From: Streptomyces sp. NBC_00572
GTDB taxonomy: Bacteria; Actinomycetota; Actinomycetes; Streptomycetales; Streptomycetaceae
Direction of reading: 5' to 3'
Length of the DNA stretch: 64,000 bases
NCBI RefSeq assembly: GCF_026341815.1
Contig: NZ_JAPENX010000001.1
Coordinates: 7,068,001 to 7,132,000 of the forward strand
Positions within the stretch are counted from its first letter, which is position 1; each line of letters opens with the position of its first letter. The notes beneath the pieces were generated by a model. The model did not search any database, was not told the origin of the DNA, and worked only from the letters and a program-made list of their open reading frames with translations. Shown in pieces: positions 8,715 to 17,901 of the stretch. A program made the translations under genes and the position numbers.

Positions 8715-10229
8715 ATGACGGAAGGCGCCATGCCCGCACCACACCCGACACCCACCCTCTCGCCCGCCCACGTCACCGCCGTGCTGCGGATTCTCGTCCT
8801 GTCCACGTTCGTCGTCCTCCTCAACGAGACGATCATGGTCAACGCGATCCCGCGGCTCATGCGCGAGTTCGAGGTCACCGCGGCAGCCGCAGGATGGCTG
8901 TCCACGGCCTTCATGCTCACCATGGCTGTCGTCATCCCCGTGACGGGCTGGTTCCTGCAGCGCGTGACGACCCGGACCGCCTTCAGCCTGGCCATGGCAC
9001 TGTTCCTGGCCGGTACGGCGCTGGCCGCGGCCGCGCCCGCCTTCCCCGTACTGCTGGCCGCCCGCGTCATCCAGGCCAGCGGCACCGCCGTCATGATGCC
9101 GCTGCTCATGACGACCCTGATGACCCTCGTGCCCCCGCACGACCGCGGCCGCGTGATGGGCAACATCACCCTCGTCATCTCCGTCGCACCCGCGCTCGGC
9201 CCCGCCGTCTCCGGCGTGCTGCTGGAGTTGGGGACATGGCGCCTGCTGTTCCTGGCCGTGTTGCCCATCGCCGGAGCGATGGCCGTCTTCGGTCGGCGCA
9301 AACTGGTCAACATCGGCGAGCCACAGGCCGGCCCGATCGACTGGTTGTCCGTCCCCCTGGCGGCAGCGGGCTTCGGCTCCCTGATCTACGGCCTGAGCGA
9401 GCTCGGAGCCGGGAACGCATCCCAGGCCCCCATGTCCCCGGCGGCCCTGACCCTGGCCGGCGCCGTGCTGGTCGGCCTGTTCGTATGGCGACAGCTGGCA
9501 CTTCAGCGCTCGTCCACGCCGCTGCTGGACCTGCGCGCCCTGGCGTTTCGTCACTTCTCCGTGGCACTCGGCCTGATGTGCCTGTCCTTCATGGCCCTCA
9601 TGGGTGCGTTCATCCTGCTGCCGATCTATCTGCAGGAGGTGCGCGGCCTGACCTCACTGCAGACCGGGCTGCTCCTCATCCCAGGCGGTTTGACCATGGG
9701 CCTGCTGGGACCACAGGTCGGCAAGCTCTACGACCGACTCGGCGCACCACGCCTGGTCGTACCCGGAGCCGCACTCACAGCGCTGTGCCTCGCGCTGTTC
9801 GCCCTCACGGACGAACAGACCTCGCCGTGGCTGGTGCTCGCCCTTCACGTGGTCCTGAGCGCCGGCATGGCGTTCGTCTTCACCCCCGTGTTCACCTCCG
9901 GCCTGTCCGTGCTGCCGCCGCACCTCTACCCCCACGGCTCCGCCATCCTCGGCTCGCTCCAACAGGTCGCTGCCGCCGCCGGCACCGCCCTGGTCATCAG
10001 TGTCATGTCGGGACACGCCGCCACGGCAGCCGCCGACGGCGCCGACACGACCGGCGCCCTGGCCACGGGCATCCGATGGGGGTTCGGCGTCGGCGCCGTG
10101 ATCGGCGCCCTGGCCGTACTGGTCGCGCTGCTCGTCCGCACCCCGCCCACGCCGCAACAGCCCGCTGAGCCGGAGGCACAGGACGACGGCGGCACCACGA
10201 CGCACAAAACCGCCCCCACACCCACCTGA
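8715..10229 (+). CDS. DHA2-type MFS multidrug exporter
   Basis: 504 residues with about 14 hydrophobic segments. The first helix region reads LNETIMVNAIPRLMREF, and the motif SGTAVMMPLLMTTLMTLV lies near residue 135. This is the EmrB/QacA/LmrB (DHA2) pattern of proton-coupled drug exporters. A purine-rich GGAAG lies before ATG 8715; a second ATG at 8730, with GGAAGG before it, could be the true start. The C-terminal tail is Pro/Thr-rich and hydrophilic. No regulator gene is adjacent, and the substrate cannot be inferred. Confidence 0.88.
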   Translation: MTEGAMPAPHPTPTLSPAHVTAVLRILVLSTFVVLLNETIMVNAIPRLMREFEVTAAAAGWLSTAFMLTMAVVIPVTGWFLQRVTTRTAFSLAMALFLAGTALAAAAPAFPVLLAARVIQASGTAVMMPLLMTTLMTLVPPHDRGRVMGNITLVISVAPALGPAVSGVLLELGTWRLLFLAVLPIAGAMAVFGRRKLVNIGEPQAGPIDWLSVPLAAAGFGSLIYGLSELGAGNASQAPMSPAALTLAGAVLVGLFVWRQLALQRSSTPLLDLRALAFRHFSVALGLMCLSFMALMGAFILLPIYLQEVRGLTSLQTGLLLIPGGLTMGLLGPQVGKLYDRLGAPRLVVPGAALTALCLALFALTDEQTSPWLVLALHVVLSAGMAFVFTPVFTSGLSVLPPHLYPHGSAILGSLQQVAAAAGTALVISVMSGHAATAAADGADTTGALATGIRWGFGVGAVIGALAVLVALLVRTPPTPQQPAEPEAQDDGGTTTHKTAPTPT

Positions 10230-10250
10230 CACCTGGTCGAGCGGCCCGGT

Positions 10251-10272
10251 GCCCGCCGTGGCGACGGCGGGC
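10251..10272 (+). terminator. Hairpin after the exporter gene
   Basis: Perfect 9-bp stem GCCCGCCGT/ACGGCGGGC with a 4-nt loop, 22 bases after the stop codon. No U-tract follows, as is common in Streptomyces. Confidence 0.65.
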
Positions 10273-10630
10273 AGGGCGGGTACCAGCCGCCCCAGGAGTA
10301 CTTCATCGGCGGCGCCGGTACGCCTGCGCAGCCACGCCTGCGTCGACACGCCCGCGCCCGTAACGCTGGTCGCTGTCGGCCAGTGCTCCAGGGCGACGAG
10401 AGGTCACCCGTCACCCGCACTTCGCTCCCGTACGGCGGGAGTGGCGGGCGGCGGCCCGGCGTCGGTGACGACGGGACGGGGCAGGTGACGACGGTAGGGG
10501 GCGGGGGACCGCGTTGAGCGCGGCCAACGGGGCGGCGAGCAGACGCACCCAAGGGGATGGCCCGCCCCTCGGATCGCTGCCCCTTCCCCCGCCTGGACCC
10601 GCTCACTGCGCCGCTCCGCAGCCGCCGCCC
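10273..10630. other. Intergenic region, no gene recognised
   Basis: About 360 bases between the exporter terminator and the RNB gene. Reading frames continue into the ribonuclease frame, but without family similarity. Nothing further was recognised. Confidence 0.45.
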
Positions 10631-10642
10631 TACGGTCGAGAC
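10631..10642 (+). promoter_or_regulatory. -10 box TACGGT for a leaderless transcript
   Basis: TACGGT at 10631-10636 is followed by 6 nt and then ATG. No ribosome-binding site precedes that ATG, so transcription probably starts at the A of the start codon. Confidence 0.5.
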
Positions 10643-12094
10643 ATGCGACGCCGACAGATGCACATGTCCCGCGAGGCCCAGGACGACCTGCTCAAGGCAC
10701 TGCAGCAGCTCCGGGCAGAGCTGAAGGCCTCTACGGAATTTCCCGCGCATGTGCTGGAAGCGGCGGAGGCCGCCAAGGCCGCGGTCCAGCTGCCCGCCAA
10801 GGACGCCACTCACCTGCCGTTGTTCACCATCGACCCGCCGACGTCGAAGGACCTCGACCAGGCCATGCACCTGGAGCGGCGGCCCGGTGGCGGATACCGC
10901 GTGCACTACGCCATCGCCGACGTGGCGGCCTTCGTCAGGCCCGGTGGTCCGCTGGACGCCGAGGCGCACGACCGGATCGAGACGCTGTACTTCCCCGACC
11001 TCAAGGTGCCCCTGTACCCGCCCTCGATCTCCGAGGGACCGGCCAGCCTGCTTCCGGACCAAGTCGTCCCCGCCCTGCTGTGGCAGCACGACCTCGACGC
11101 CGACGGCAACGTGACCGACTCGACCGTGAGCCGGGCCAAGGTCCGCAGCCTGGCCAAGCTCAATTACAAGAAGGTCCAACAGGACATCGAGGCCGGAACT
11201 GCCTCGGAGTCCGTCGCCCTGCTGCGCGAGATCGGCAAGCTGCGGGAAGCCGTCGAGGCCGCGCGCGGCGGGGTGGCGGTGAACCTGCCGGACCAGGAGG
11301 TCACCCTGGAGGACGGATCGTTCCGGCTGAGCTACGTGGCGGCATTGCCCGTGGAGGGCTGGAACGAGCAGATCTCCCTCATGACCGGAATGGCTGCGGC
11401 CCGGATCATGCTGGACAGCGGTACCGGGATCCTGCGGACCCAGAAGGAGCAGGCCGACCCGGACGTGGTCCGGCGCGTGCACGACATCGCAAAGCTCCTG
11501 GGCATCGACTGGAAGCCCGGCGTCTCGTACGCCGCGCTGGTCAACTCCCTCGATCCGGCTGACCGCAAGCACATGGCCTTCCTCAGCGAGGCGACCGCCA
11601 TGTTGCTCAAGGCGGAGTACACCACCTTCCGTGACCACCACATCCCGAAGCACACGATGCACGCGGCGATCGCGGCTCCGTACACCTACTGCACGGCCCC
11701 GTTGCGGCGCCTGATCGACCGCTACACAGGTGAACTGTGCGTGGCCGCGTGCGCCGGCCAGGCCCCGCCGAACTGGGTGCTCGACGCCCTGTACTGCCTG
11801 CCGTGCGACATGGCGCGGGGGAAGGGGAAGGTGGCGGACCGGCGCGCGGTGGACCTGGCGGAGGCCGCGGTGCTGAAGAACCGGGTCAACGAGGTCTTCG
11901 GCGGCATGGTCATCAACACCGACGCGGAGATCGACGAACCGAAGAAGGGCACGGTGCACCTGGCGGAACCCGCCGTGATGGGCAGGATCACGTCCGGCGT
12001 CGAACTCGACCTGGGCGCGAGCGTCCAGGCCAAGCTCACGCGGGCCGATCCCTTCTTCACCGGCCAGCACAAGATCCTCTTCAATACGGTGTAG
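10643..12094 (+). CDS. RNB-domain 3'-5' exoribonuclease, short form
   Basis: 483 residues made almost only of the RNB (RNase II/R) catalytic domain. After about 50 residues comes FTIDPPTSKDLDQA. The TID Asp and the two Asp of KDLD match the metal ligands of RNase II, but the fourth acidic position is Gln (DLDQ rather than DLDD). YCTAPLRRLIDR near residue 360 is the conserved RNB loop with the catalytic Arg. The cold-shock and S1 RNA-binding domains of RNase II/R are absent. The short form with DLDQ is, as I recall, common in Streptomyces. The ATG at 10643 sits 6 nt after TACGGT, hence probably leaderless. Confidence 0.88.
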   Translation: MRRRQMHMSREAQDDLLKALQQLRAELKASTEFPAHVLEAAEAAKAAVQLPAKDATHLPLFTIDPPTSKDLDQAMHLERRPGGGYRVHYAIADVAAFVRPGGPLDAEAHDRIETLYFPDLKVPLYPPSISEGPASLLPDQVVPALLWQHDLDADGNVTDSTVSRAKVRSLAKLNYKKVQQDIEAGTASESVALLREIGKLREAVEAARGGVAVNLPDQEVTLEDGSFRLSYVAALPVEGWNEQISLMTGMAAARIMLDSGTGILRTQKEQADPDVVRRVHDIAKLLGIDWKPGVSYAALVNSLDPADRKHMAFLSEATAMLLKAEYTTFRDHHIPKHTMHAAIAAPYTYCTAPLRRLIDRYTGELCVAACAGQAPPNWVLDALYCLPCDMARGKGKVADRRAVDLAEAAVLKNRVNEVFGGMVINTDAEIDEPKKGTVHLAEPAVMGRITSGVELDLGASVQAKLTRADPFFTGQHKILFNTV

Positions 12095-12166
12095 CGGCCC
12101 GTCGCCTCCGGTGGGCCGGGCGCCCGCGCGGCCCGCACCACCGCGACCAGGGCCGCCGACAGCTCC

Positions 12167-12179
12167 TAGGATCTACGGC
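12167..12179 (+). promoter_or_regulatory. -10 box TAGGAT for a leaderless transcript
   Basis: TAGGAT at 12167-12172 lies 7 nt before the ATG of the VOC gene, and no Shine-Dalgarno sequence is present. Confidence 0.5.
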
Positions 12180-12917
12180 ATGGCGACACGACTTGTGCAG
12201 ATCAACATGAAGGCCCAGGACGACTCCGTGCTCGGCCGGTTCTGGGCGGAGGCACTGGGTTGGGGTGTCGACAGTGAGGGGCCGGGAGTGACCAACCTCG
12301 AACCGGTGGGTTTCTCCTATCCCGACCCCACGGCCGTCTGCATCGACATCATCGCCCGACCGGAACCCAAGACGGTGAAGAACCGGGTGCACCTTGATCT
12401 GGCCACCACATCGACCGCGCATCAGGCGGAGTTGGTGGCGCGCCTGAAGGATCTCGGCGCGACGCTCGCGGACGTGGGTCAGGGCGACGTCCCCTGGACG
12501 GTCATGGCCGACCCGGAGGGCAACGAGTTCTGCGTCCTGGAGCCCCGTGCGATCTACCGGGACACCGGGCCGGTCGCCGCGGTGGTGGTCGACTGCACCG
12601 ACCCACGGGCGATGGCCCGGTTCTGGGGCGAGGCGATGGACTGGACGCTGCACGAGGTGACCGACGACCACGCGTCCATGCGCTCCTCTCAAGGAGTCGG
12701 CCCCTACCTGGAGTTCATTCGCACCCCCGACACCAAGACCGTGTGGAACCGCGTCCACCTCGACGTCCGCCCCTACCCCGGTGACGACCTGGCGGCAGAG
12801 GAAGCCCGACTGCGTGCCCTGGGTGCCACCGACCCTGGCATCGACCAGTCCGCCATCTCCTGGACGGTTCTGGCCGACCCAGAAGGCAACGAGTTCTGCC
12901 TCCTCACCCCCAGCTGA
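12180..12917 (+). CDS. VOC-superfamily protein with two glyoxalase-like domains
   Basis: 245 residues forming two repeats of about 120. Each begins with a segment like GRFWAEALGW or ARFWGEAMDW, has NRVHLDL or NRVHLDV in the middle, and ends with WTV(M/L)ADPEGNEFC. This is the Glyoxalase_6-like VOC type common in actinobacteria, where each half forms paired beta-alpha-beta units. Members are mostly of unknown function; some bind antibiotics or act on small thiol adducts. No metal triad can be assigned with confidence. The gene follows the ribonuclease by 85 bases but has its own leaderless-type promoter. Confidence 0.85.
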   Translation: MATRLVQINMKAQDDSVLGRFWAEALGWGVDSEGPGVTNLEPVGFSYPDPTAVCIDIIARPEPKTVKNRVHLDLATTSTAHQAELVARLKDLGATLADVGQGDVPWTVMADPEGNEFCVLEPRAIYRDTGPVAAVVVDCTDPRAMARFWGEAMDWTLHEVTDDHASMRSSQGVGPYLEFIRTPDTKTVWNRVHLDVRPYPGDDLAAEEARLRALGATDPGIDQSAISWTVLADPEGNEFCLLTPS

Positions 12918-13050
12918 CCTCCAGCAACGGCTCCGGCCGCCTTCGGGCCGGCGGCGAAGACCGTGTCTCATGACCTTCACGGGAGCCTCCTGCCACGGGC
13001 GAGCCGGCCGCCTGCTGCGGCAGCCAATGGCTCGGGCACAATCAGGAGCC

Positions 13051-13600
13051 GTGCCTACACCTCCCGATCCCGCTGTCCTGTACTCCGGTGTCGCGGCCTT
13101 CGGCAGCCTCGCCGCGGCACTCCGGGCCGAGTGGGAGGGTTGCCTCGACGCCGTCCCCGTCACGGCCTCGGTCTTTGCCCCGCTGCTCGAAGCGGCCGTC
13201 GCGACCACCGTGTCGCATCGCAAGCCGCTGGAGATCAGCGCTTGGAGGTCCGAAAGGCGGTGGTCGATCAGGGGCACGGAGCCGTTCCAGAACCTGGCCC
13301 TCGTCGACGGCCAGACGGACGACCTGGCGCAGGTCGCCAGGGCCGCCCGGGCCTGGCACGACGGAAAGTCCCTGGAAGACATCTGCCGGACGGCAGCGTT
13401 CGTACACCCGACCGGCCGGTTCGAGGTACCGGACAACGATCCCGCGCGCCTGCCTGACCGCCCACGGCGACGGCACGTACGGGGTGGGCACGAGCGTGAT
13501 CAGCGATGACCTCGGCCGGTTCGCCACGGCGCAAGATGCCGTGGCAACGGCCCTGCGCAACCTGCCGTCCGACGTGGGTCCGCCCACGCTCGGCGGATGA
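13051..13600 (+). pseudogene. DUF6193-like protein gene, frameshifted and internally shortened
   Basis: From GTG 13051 the frame encodes PTPPDPAVLYSGVAAFGSLA, then LEISAWRSERRWSIRGT, DDLAQVARAARAWHDG and HPTGRFEVPDNDPARL. After about 13440 this frame turns to arginine-rich nonsense. The adjacent frame continues sensibly with TAHGDGTYGVGTSVISDD and DAVATALRNLPSDVGP to a stop at 13600. The order matches the DUF6193 proteins of Streptomyces as I remember them, but those have roughly 80 more residues between the two parts. Both a deletion and a frame change are therefore likely. A GGAG lies just before the GTG. Confidence 0.65.
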
Positions 13601-13634
13601 CTTCAAGCGGCAGGCATCAGCCGCGCAGGAGCGG

Positions 13635-13679
13635 GCTGAGCACCCGACACGGCGAATGGTGCCGACTCGGGTGCTCAGC
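13635..13679. terminator. Bidirectional terminator with 13-bp stem
   Basis: Perfect 13-bp inverted repeat (GCTGAGCACCCGA / TCGGGTGCTCAGC) around 19 nt that hold a smaller CGGC/GCCG stem. It lies between two convergent genes. Confidence 0.85.
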
Positions 13680-13717
13680 TGCCCTGCGACCGGCCTGAGC
13701 GGGCTGCCGTCACGCCC

Positions 13718-15277
13718 TCAGACGGAGCTGCGTGCCTCTTCGTGGTCCGGCTCCGGGAGCGGAGCCTTCTTCTTTCCGGCAGGCAAGGTAATCAGCAGCA
13801 CAACTGCTCCGAGGAGTGCGATGACCGCGATCCAGCCCGCGCCGACGTGCATGGCATGGATGAACGCATCATCAGCAGCCTGAGCAAGAGTGGGCCGGTG
13901 GATGGTGGTGGCGATGTGGCGGGCCTGCTCGGCAGACACTCGCGCCTGATCCTGCACGGGACCGGGTGCACCCTCCAGCGAAGGTTCGATGGCACGTCGG
14001 TACATGATCGACATGATGGTGCCGCCTACGGCGATTCCGATCACACTGCCGGTTTGTCGCACGGTGTTGGTGACGGCCGATCCTGCACCGGCCTGTTCCA
14101 ACGGCAGGTTGCTGATCAGTGCGGCCGTAACGGGGCCGATCACCATGCCGATCGAGAGACCCTGTACCAACAACAGGATCTCGATCCAGACGAGTGGAGT
14201 CTGGAGTCCGAGGAACCCGTATCCGCCCATGGTCAGCGCAGCCACGGTGAGCGCGGGCACGGTGACAAGGCGTAGCGGCAAGCGGCGAACCAGGCGTGAG
14301 GCAAGGGGCGCCCCCGCGAGCGCGCCGAATGCGGTCGGAATATTGGCCAGACCCGCCTTCATCGGCGAAAGTCCGAGCGCGCCTTGCAGGTAGAACGCAT
14401 TGTAGAAGGTGATCGAGGCCACGCCGAAGAGCAGCAATCCGAGCGCTATATTGCCGCCACCGAATGTGCGCTGCGCGAACAGTCGCGGATCAAAGCTGGG
14501 CGCCTTGAGGCGCAGTTCGACGAGTACGAAAGCAGCCAGCAGGACCAGACCGACAATGATAGGCGCCCAGACGTCGGTCCGACTCCACACCGCCACCTGC
14601 CCCGCCCGGATCAGCCCGAAGGCCAACGCCACGAGGCCACTGATCGACAGCAGCATTCCAGCGGGGTCCAGAGGTCGCGGAGTGGGGCTGCGGAAATTCG
14701 GAATCAGTACGGCGAGTCCGGCCAACGCCAATGCCGCGACCGGGACATTGATCAGAAAGACCGAGCCCCACCAGAAATGATCGAGCAGGAACCCCGCCAG
14801 CACCGGGCCGGCAGCCATTCCGACACCGGCCGAAGCCGAGAAAATGCCGATCGCGGCAGCCCGCGAGGGGCCGGTAAAGGTCCACATGAGGATGGCCATC
14901 ATGGAGGGCGTGATCAGCGCACTGCCCACACCCATCGCAGCTCGAGCTGTGATCAGCTGGCCCGTATCGCTTGCGTACGCCGCCCACAGCGAGGACCCGG
15001 CGAAGACCACCAGTCCAATGGAGAACACCGTCCGGTGGCCGAACCGATCGCCCAATGAGCCCGCAGTGAACATCAACGTGGCGAAGGCCAGCGTGTACGA
15101 ACCCGTCGCCCATTGCAGCTGACCGGGATCGGCCCCCAGCCCGCGGACCGGGTCGGCAAGGGTCTCCAGCGTCGTGCTCAGGACGGTATTTTCCAGCCAA
15201 ATCAGCAACGAACACAACATAAGAACGGCAAGAATCAACTGCTGCCTGAGCTTCGGCAACGTTGGAGGCGTGGTCAT
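13718..15277 (-). CDS. DHA2-type MFS drug exporter
   Basis: 519 residues with 14 predicted membrane helices, starting MTTPPTLPKLRQQL. The first helix carries WLENTVLSTTLETLA; QWATGSYTLAFATL and GSLGDRFGHRTVF (MFS motif A) follow. Motif C-like glycines occur in SASAGVGMAAGPVLAG. The C-terminal end KKKAPLPEPDHEEA is cytosolic. This is the subfamily of actinomycin/lincomycin-type exporters (LmrA/EmrB-like). GAAGG lies before the ATG. A well-formed promoter and a set of upstream repeats lie in front, suggesting regulated expression, but no regulator gene is next to it. Confidence 0.9.
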   Translation of the reverse strand: MTTPPTLPKLRQQLILAVLMLCSLLIWLENTVLSTTLETLADPVRGLGADPGQLQWATGSYTLAFATLMFTAGSLGDRFGHRTVFSIGLVVFAGSSLWAAYASDTGQLITARAAMGVGSALITPSMMAILMWTFTGPSRAAAIGIFSASAGVGMAAGPVLAGFLLDHFWWGSVFLINVPVAALALAGLAVLIPNFRSPTPRPLDPAGMLLSISGLVALAFGLIRAGQVAVWSRTDVWAPIIVGLVLLAAFVLVELRLKAPSFDPRLFAQRTFGGGNIALGLLLFGVASITFYNAFYLQGALGLSPMKAGLANIPTAFGALAGAPLASRLVRRLPLRLVTVPALTVAALTMGGYGFLGLQTPLVWIEILLLVQGLSIGMVIGPVTAALISNLPLEQAGAGSAVTNTVRQTGSVIGIAVGGTIMSIMYRRAIEPSLEGAPGPVQDQARVSAEQARHIATTIHRPTLAQAADDAFIHAMHVGAGWIAVIALLGAVVLLITLPAGKKKAPLPEPDHEEARSSV

Positions 15278-15319
15278 GAACACCTTCGGATAGCGCGCGG
15301 CGGGAACCTGAACGACTGG

Positions 15320-15348
15320 ACCATAAGCAAACTCCGCGACGACGTCAA
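15320..15348 (-). promoter_or_regulatory. Sigma-70-type promoter of the DHA2 exporter gene
   Basis: On the minus strand TTGACG, a 17-nt spacer and TATGGT, about 43 bases ahead of the ATG. The surrounding 60 bases are unusually AT-rich for this genome. Confidence 0.75.
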
Positions 15349-15380
15349 GCTTTAATTTTCTTGGCAATACTGTTGCGACT

Positions 15381-15517
15381 GAACGAACCGTATGCCCTCT
15401 GCCGGATTTGTGAACCGAACGATTTTGTGCCCTCAGGCGGATGTGCGAGTCGAAGGATTTCCTGACTTCAGGGAGTTGCGACCGGGCGGATTTCATGCCC
15501 TCCGGTGAGCTGCAGCA
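15381..15517. repeat. Four diverged tandem repeats (33-36 bp) upstream of the exporter promoter
   Basis: Units begin at 15381, 15417, 15452 and 15485, giving periods of 36, 35 and 33. On the minus strand each reads roughly C(C/T)TGAGGGCA, two to three bases, then AAATC(C/G)TTC. The array starts 33 bases upstream of the -35 box. It looks like repeated binding sites for an activator or repressor rather than coding sequence. Confidence 0.55.
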
Positions 15518-16143
15518 TCGTGCCCTGTGCCCCCAGCTCGGTGCCCACGTCAAAAGGCAGCCGCTGCCCGCCCGGAACCGCCGGAACTCTGGCACCTACC
15601 CGACGCTTTGCCGACGCCATTTCTGCGTCACCATTTCTGCGTCACTCACCATGGCCTCAGAACTCGGTCCCGCCGGATCGGGCCGCCGCCAGGAGAACGC
15701 AGGATCCGGGCCTGTGGGATCTGGCGGCCCGACTCCGAGCTCACGTACCAGGAACGCGGCATCCTGGAGAGATGGGTGCGATGGGTGCACCCATGGTCGT
15801 CCACGGCTCAAGGCCGGCCGGCGGACGTCGAGGCACCGCGGGCGGAGGGAACCTCGGCGTGACGGCAGCGCTCGACCCCGCCTGCATCGCAGCGGCAAGC
15901 GGGGTCGTGGCGGATCCCCCGACGGGGGTGGCGGGGAGGCCGTGGCCACAGCATGCACCTGGTATCAGCCACGGGGCTAGAGGTGTGGCGGAAAATGGCC
16001 GAGCGGCCGTGCCCGCTCACGGGGGCGCGCCTGACACACAAGGGCACCGGCCGGTTCGTCACGACCTGGTGAAGACCGCTCACGCACTGCGCACGAGTGG
16101 TCTACCGTGACCCGCCTGTACCGGCACCACTCGGGGGGAACCC
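15518..16143. other. Intergenic region with a 14-bp tandem duplication
   Basis: No convincing gene. CCATTTCTGCGTCA is duplicated exactly at 15617-15630 and 15631-15644. The rest has mixed frames without domain similarity. The last bases form the leader of the lipoprotein gene. Confidence 0.45.
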
Positions 16144-16791
16144 GTGCGTACCCGCATTTTCACCACCACCTTGCTCTGCGTCATGCTGGGCGGCGCCGTC
16201 GCCTGCCAGCCTGCCGACGACGCCAAGTCACCCGCCGCAAGCGGCCCGTCGGCAGCCCCGCCGACGTCGACGACCAAGGATCCGGCGAGCAGCAAGCCTG
16301 CCAAGGACGAGAAGGCCACCGTGCCGAACTTCGTCGGCATGGGCCTGCAGTCCGCCCAAGACGCCGCGCAGGAGCTGGGCTTCTACGCACTCACCTCCCA
16401 TGACGCGCTTGGCCGCGGCCGCATGCAGGCGCTCGACCGGAACTGGAAGGTCTGCAACCAGAGCCTCCCTGCCGGCACGTCCACGGCGGTCACCACCACG
16501 CTCGACTTCGGAGCGGTGAAGCTGGAAGAGGCGTGCCCGGCACAGGAAGCCGAGGCGCCGTCCACCGCAGGCGGGAAGATGCCCGATTTCACAGGGAAGT
16601 CGGTGAAGGCCGCCCGCGGCGCGCTCGACGCGAGCACGTCGATCACCGTTGCCGACGCTACAGCGGACGGTCGCATGGTCCTGATGGAGTCCAACTGGCA
16701 GGTGTGCGGCCAGACGCCCTCACCTGGGGCTGCACTGAACGGGCAACCCGTCGAGCTCATGGCCGTCAAGTTCGGTGAAGACTGCGCGTAG
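16144..16791 (+). CDS. Lipoprotein with two PASTA-like domains
   Basis: 215 residues from GTG 16144 (GGGGGGAA just before it). A lipoprotein signal runs to LGGAVAC, with the acylated Cys near residue 21. A Ser/Pro/Thr/Lys linker follows to about residue 57. Two PASTA-like repeats come next: VPNFVGMGLQSAQDAAQELGF and MPDFTGKSVKAARGALDA. Each is followed by NW(K/Q)VC(N/G)Q, and the pattern is the short actinobacterial version. PASTA domains bind peptidoglycan or beta-lactam-like ligands, so the protein probably sits on the outer face of the membrane in the cell wall. It is a single-gene unit ended by a strong hairpin. Confidence 0.85.
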   Translation: MRTRIFTTTLLCVMLGGAVACQPADDAKSPAASGPSAAPPTSTTKDPASSKPAKDEKATVPNFVGMGLQSAQDAAQELGFYALTSHDALGRGRMQALDRNWKVCNQSLPAGTSTAVTTTLDFGAVKLEEACPAQEAEAPSTAGGKMPDFTGKSVKAARGALDASTSITVADATADGRMVLMESNWQVCGQTPSPGAALNGQPVELMAVKFGEDCA

Positions 16792-16818
16792 TTCCGCTCC
16801 CGGACACGCGACCCAACG

Positions 16819-16844
16819 GCCCCCTCGCTCGGAGGCGAGGGGGC
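16819..16844. terminator. Hairpin terminator, 10-bp stem
   Basis: Perfect GCCCCCTCGC/GCGAGGGGGC stem with a 6-nt loop, between the lipoprotein gene and the convergent aromatic operon. Confidence 0.8.
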
Positions 16845-17007
16845 GGCGCGCGCGCCGCTCCTCGGCGTCCAGGCCGCGGATCCGCCGGCCTCCTGGACCT
16901 CTGTCGTTCCCCTCTTTACCAACCACCGGCCCAACAAACAGGGACCCTGCGACGCCCCGAGGGTCGCCCGATCCCCACGGATCGGACGGCCCTCGGACGT
17001 CAGCCGC

Positions 17008-17841
17008 TCACCCCTGAGCCCTCAGCCCCGTGACCTCGGCGACGTGCCGCAGGCTCGGGTCGAGCAGGATGCCGTGCAGCTGCTGGAAGACCTGCCGGGC
17101 GGCCACCGCGTTCCAATCGGCCGGCAGGAGCTCGGTCGGCAGACCCGGGTCCAGGTACGGCAGCCGCCGCCACTGGGTGAGCAGGGGAACGTAGTGCCGG
17201 AACGCCTCCGCGGGCTCCGGCTCCGCCTCGGCCGCCGCCCACCACGCGGCCACCGGCGCATAGGTGTCGGTGAACGCCGCGTACTGCGTCTGGATGGCGG
17301 GGAAGTCCCACCACGAGCTCACGGTCCCCGGCAGATCGCTGAAGGCCGCGTACTCGGCCGCGAACAGGTGGACGTAGTCGCTGAGACCGAGTCGTACGAG
17401 CATGCTCCGCGCGTCCTCCAGGAGCCGGCCCGGCGCCAGCCACACGCCCGGGGCGATGTTGCCGAAGCCGAGCCAGGTCAGGCGGGTACGCAGCTGGTAG
17501 CGGTGAGAGCGTTCCGACTCGGGTACGGAGAACACCGCCATGGCCCAGCCGTCCGCCAGGTCGGCCGGCTCAAGGCTGGCGAAGATCCGGCGGTCGCCCT
17601 CGTCGAAGACGGGAAGGACGGCCGGGCTCAGTCGGTAGCCGGTGGCGCCCCGGCGCTCCGGTTCGAGGACTCCGCGCTTCTTCAGCCGGGAGATCGCCGA
17701 GCGCACCGCCGGGGCGTCGACGCCGAGTTCCCCCATCAGCGTGATCAGGTCGGCGATGGATGTCCAGCCGCCCAGGCGGCGCAGGAACGCACCGTAGACC
17801 GTGTTGATCAACGAGCTGGGCCTGAGGGGGCTGTCCGACAT
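17008..17841 (-). CDS. PaaX-family transcriptional regulator
   Basis: 277 residues. The N-terminal winged helix contains LINTVYGAFLRRLGGW, AVRSAISRLKKRGVL and GATGYRLSP. The central part has WAMAVFSVPESERSHRYQLRTRLTWLGFG as in PaaX, and the C-terminal domain ends with LLDPSLRHVAEVTGL. PaaX repressors respond to aryl-CoA thioesters, for example phenylacetyl-CoA. As the last gene of an operon that makes an aryl-CoA, it is the obvious candidate regulator. It follows the maleate isomerase gene by 60 bases on the same strand. Autoregulation through the operon promoter at 26.48 kb is an inference. Confidence 0.85.
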   Translation of the reverse strand: MSDSPLRPSSLINTVYGAFLRRLGGWTSIADLITLMGELGVDAPAVRSAISRLKKRGVLEPERRGATGYRLSPAVLPVFDEGDRRIFASLEPADLADGWAMAVFSVPESERSHRYQLRTRLTWLGFGNIAPGVWLAPGRLLEDARSMLVRLGLSDYVHLFAAEYAAFSDLPGTVSSWWDFPAIQTQYAAFTDTYAPVAAWWAAAEAEPEPAEAFRHYVPLLTQWRRLPYLDPGLPTELLPADWNAVAARQVFQQLHGILLDPSLRHVAEVTGLRAQG

Positions 17842-17901
17842 GATCGCCTTCCGTTGTACGCGGTCGCGATCATATCGAGGCCCCCTCCGGGCCCACGGGG
17901 G

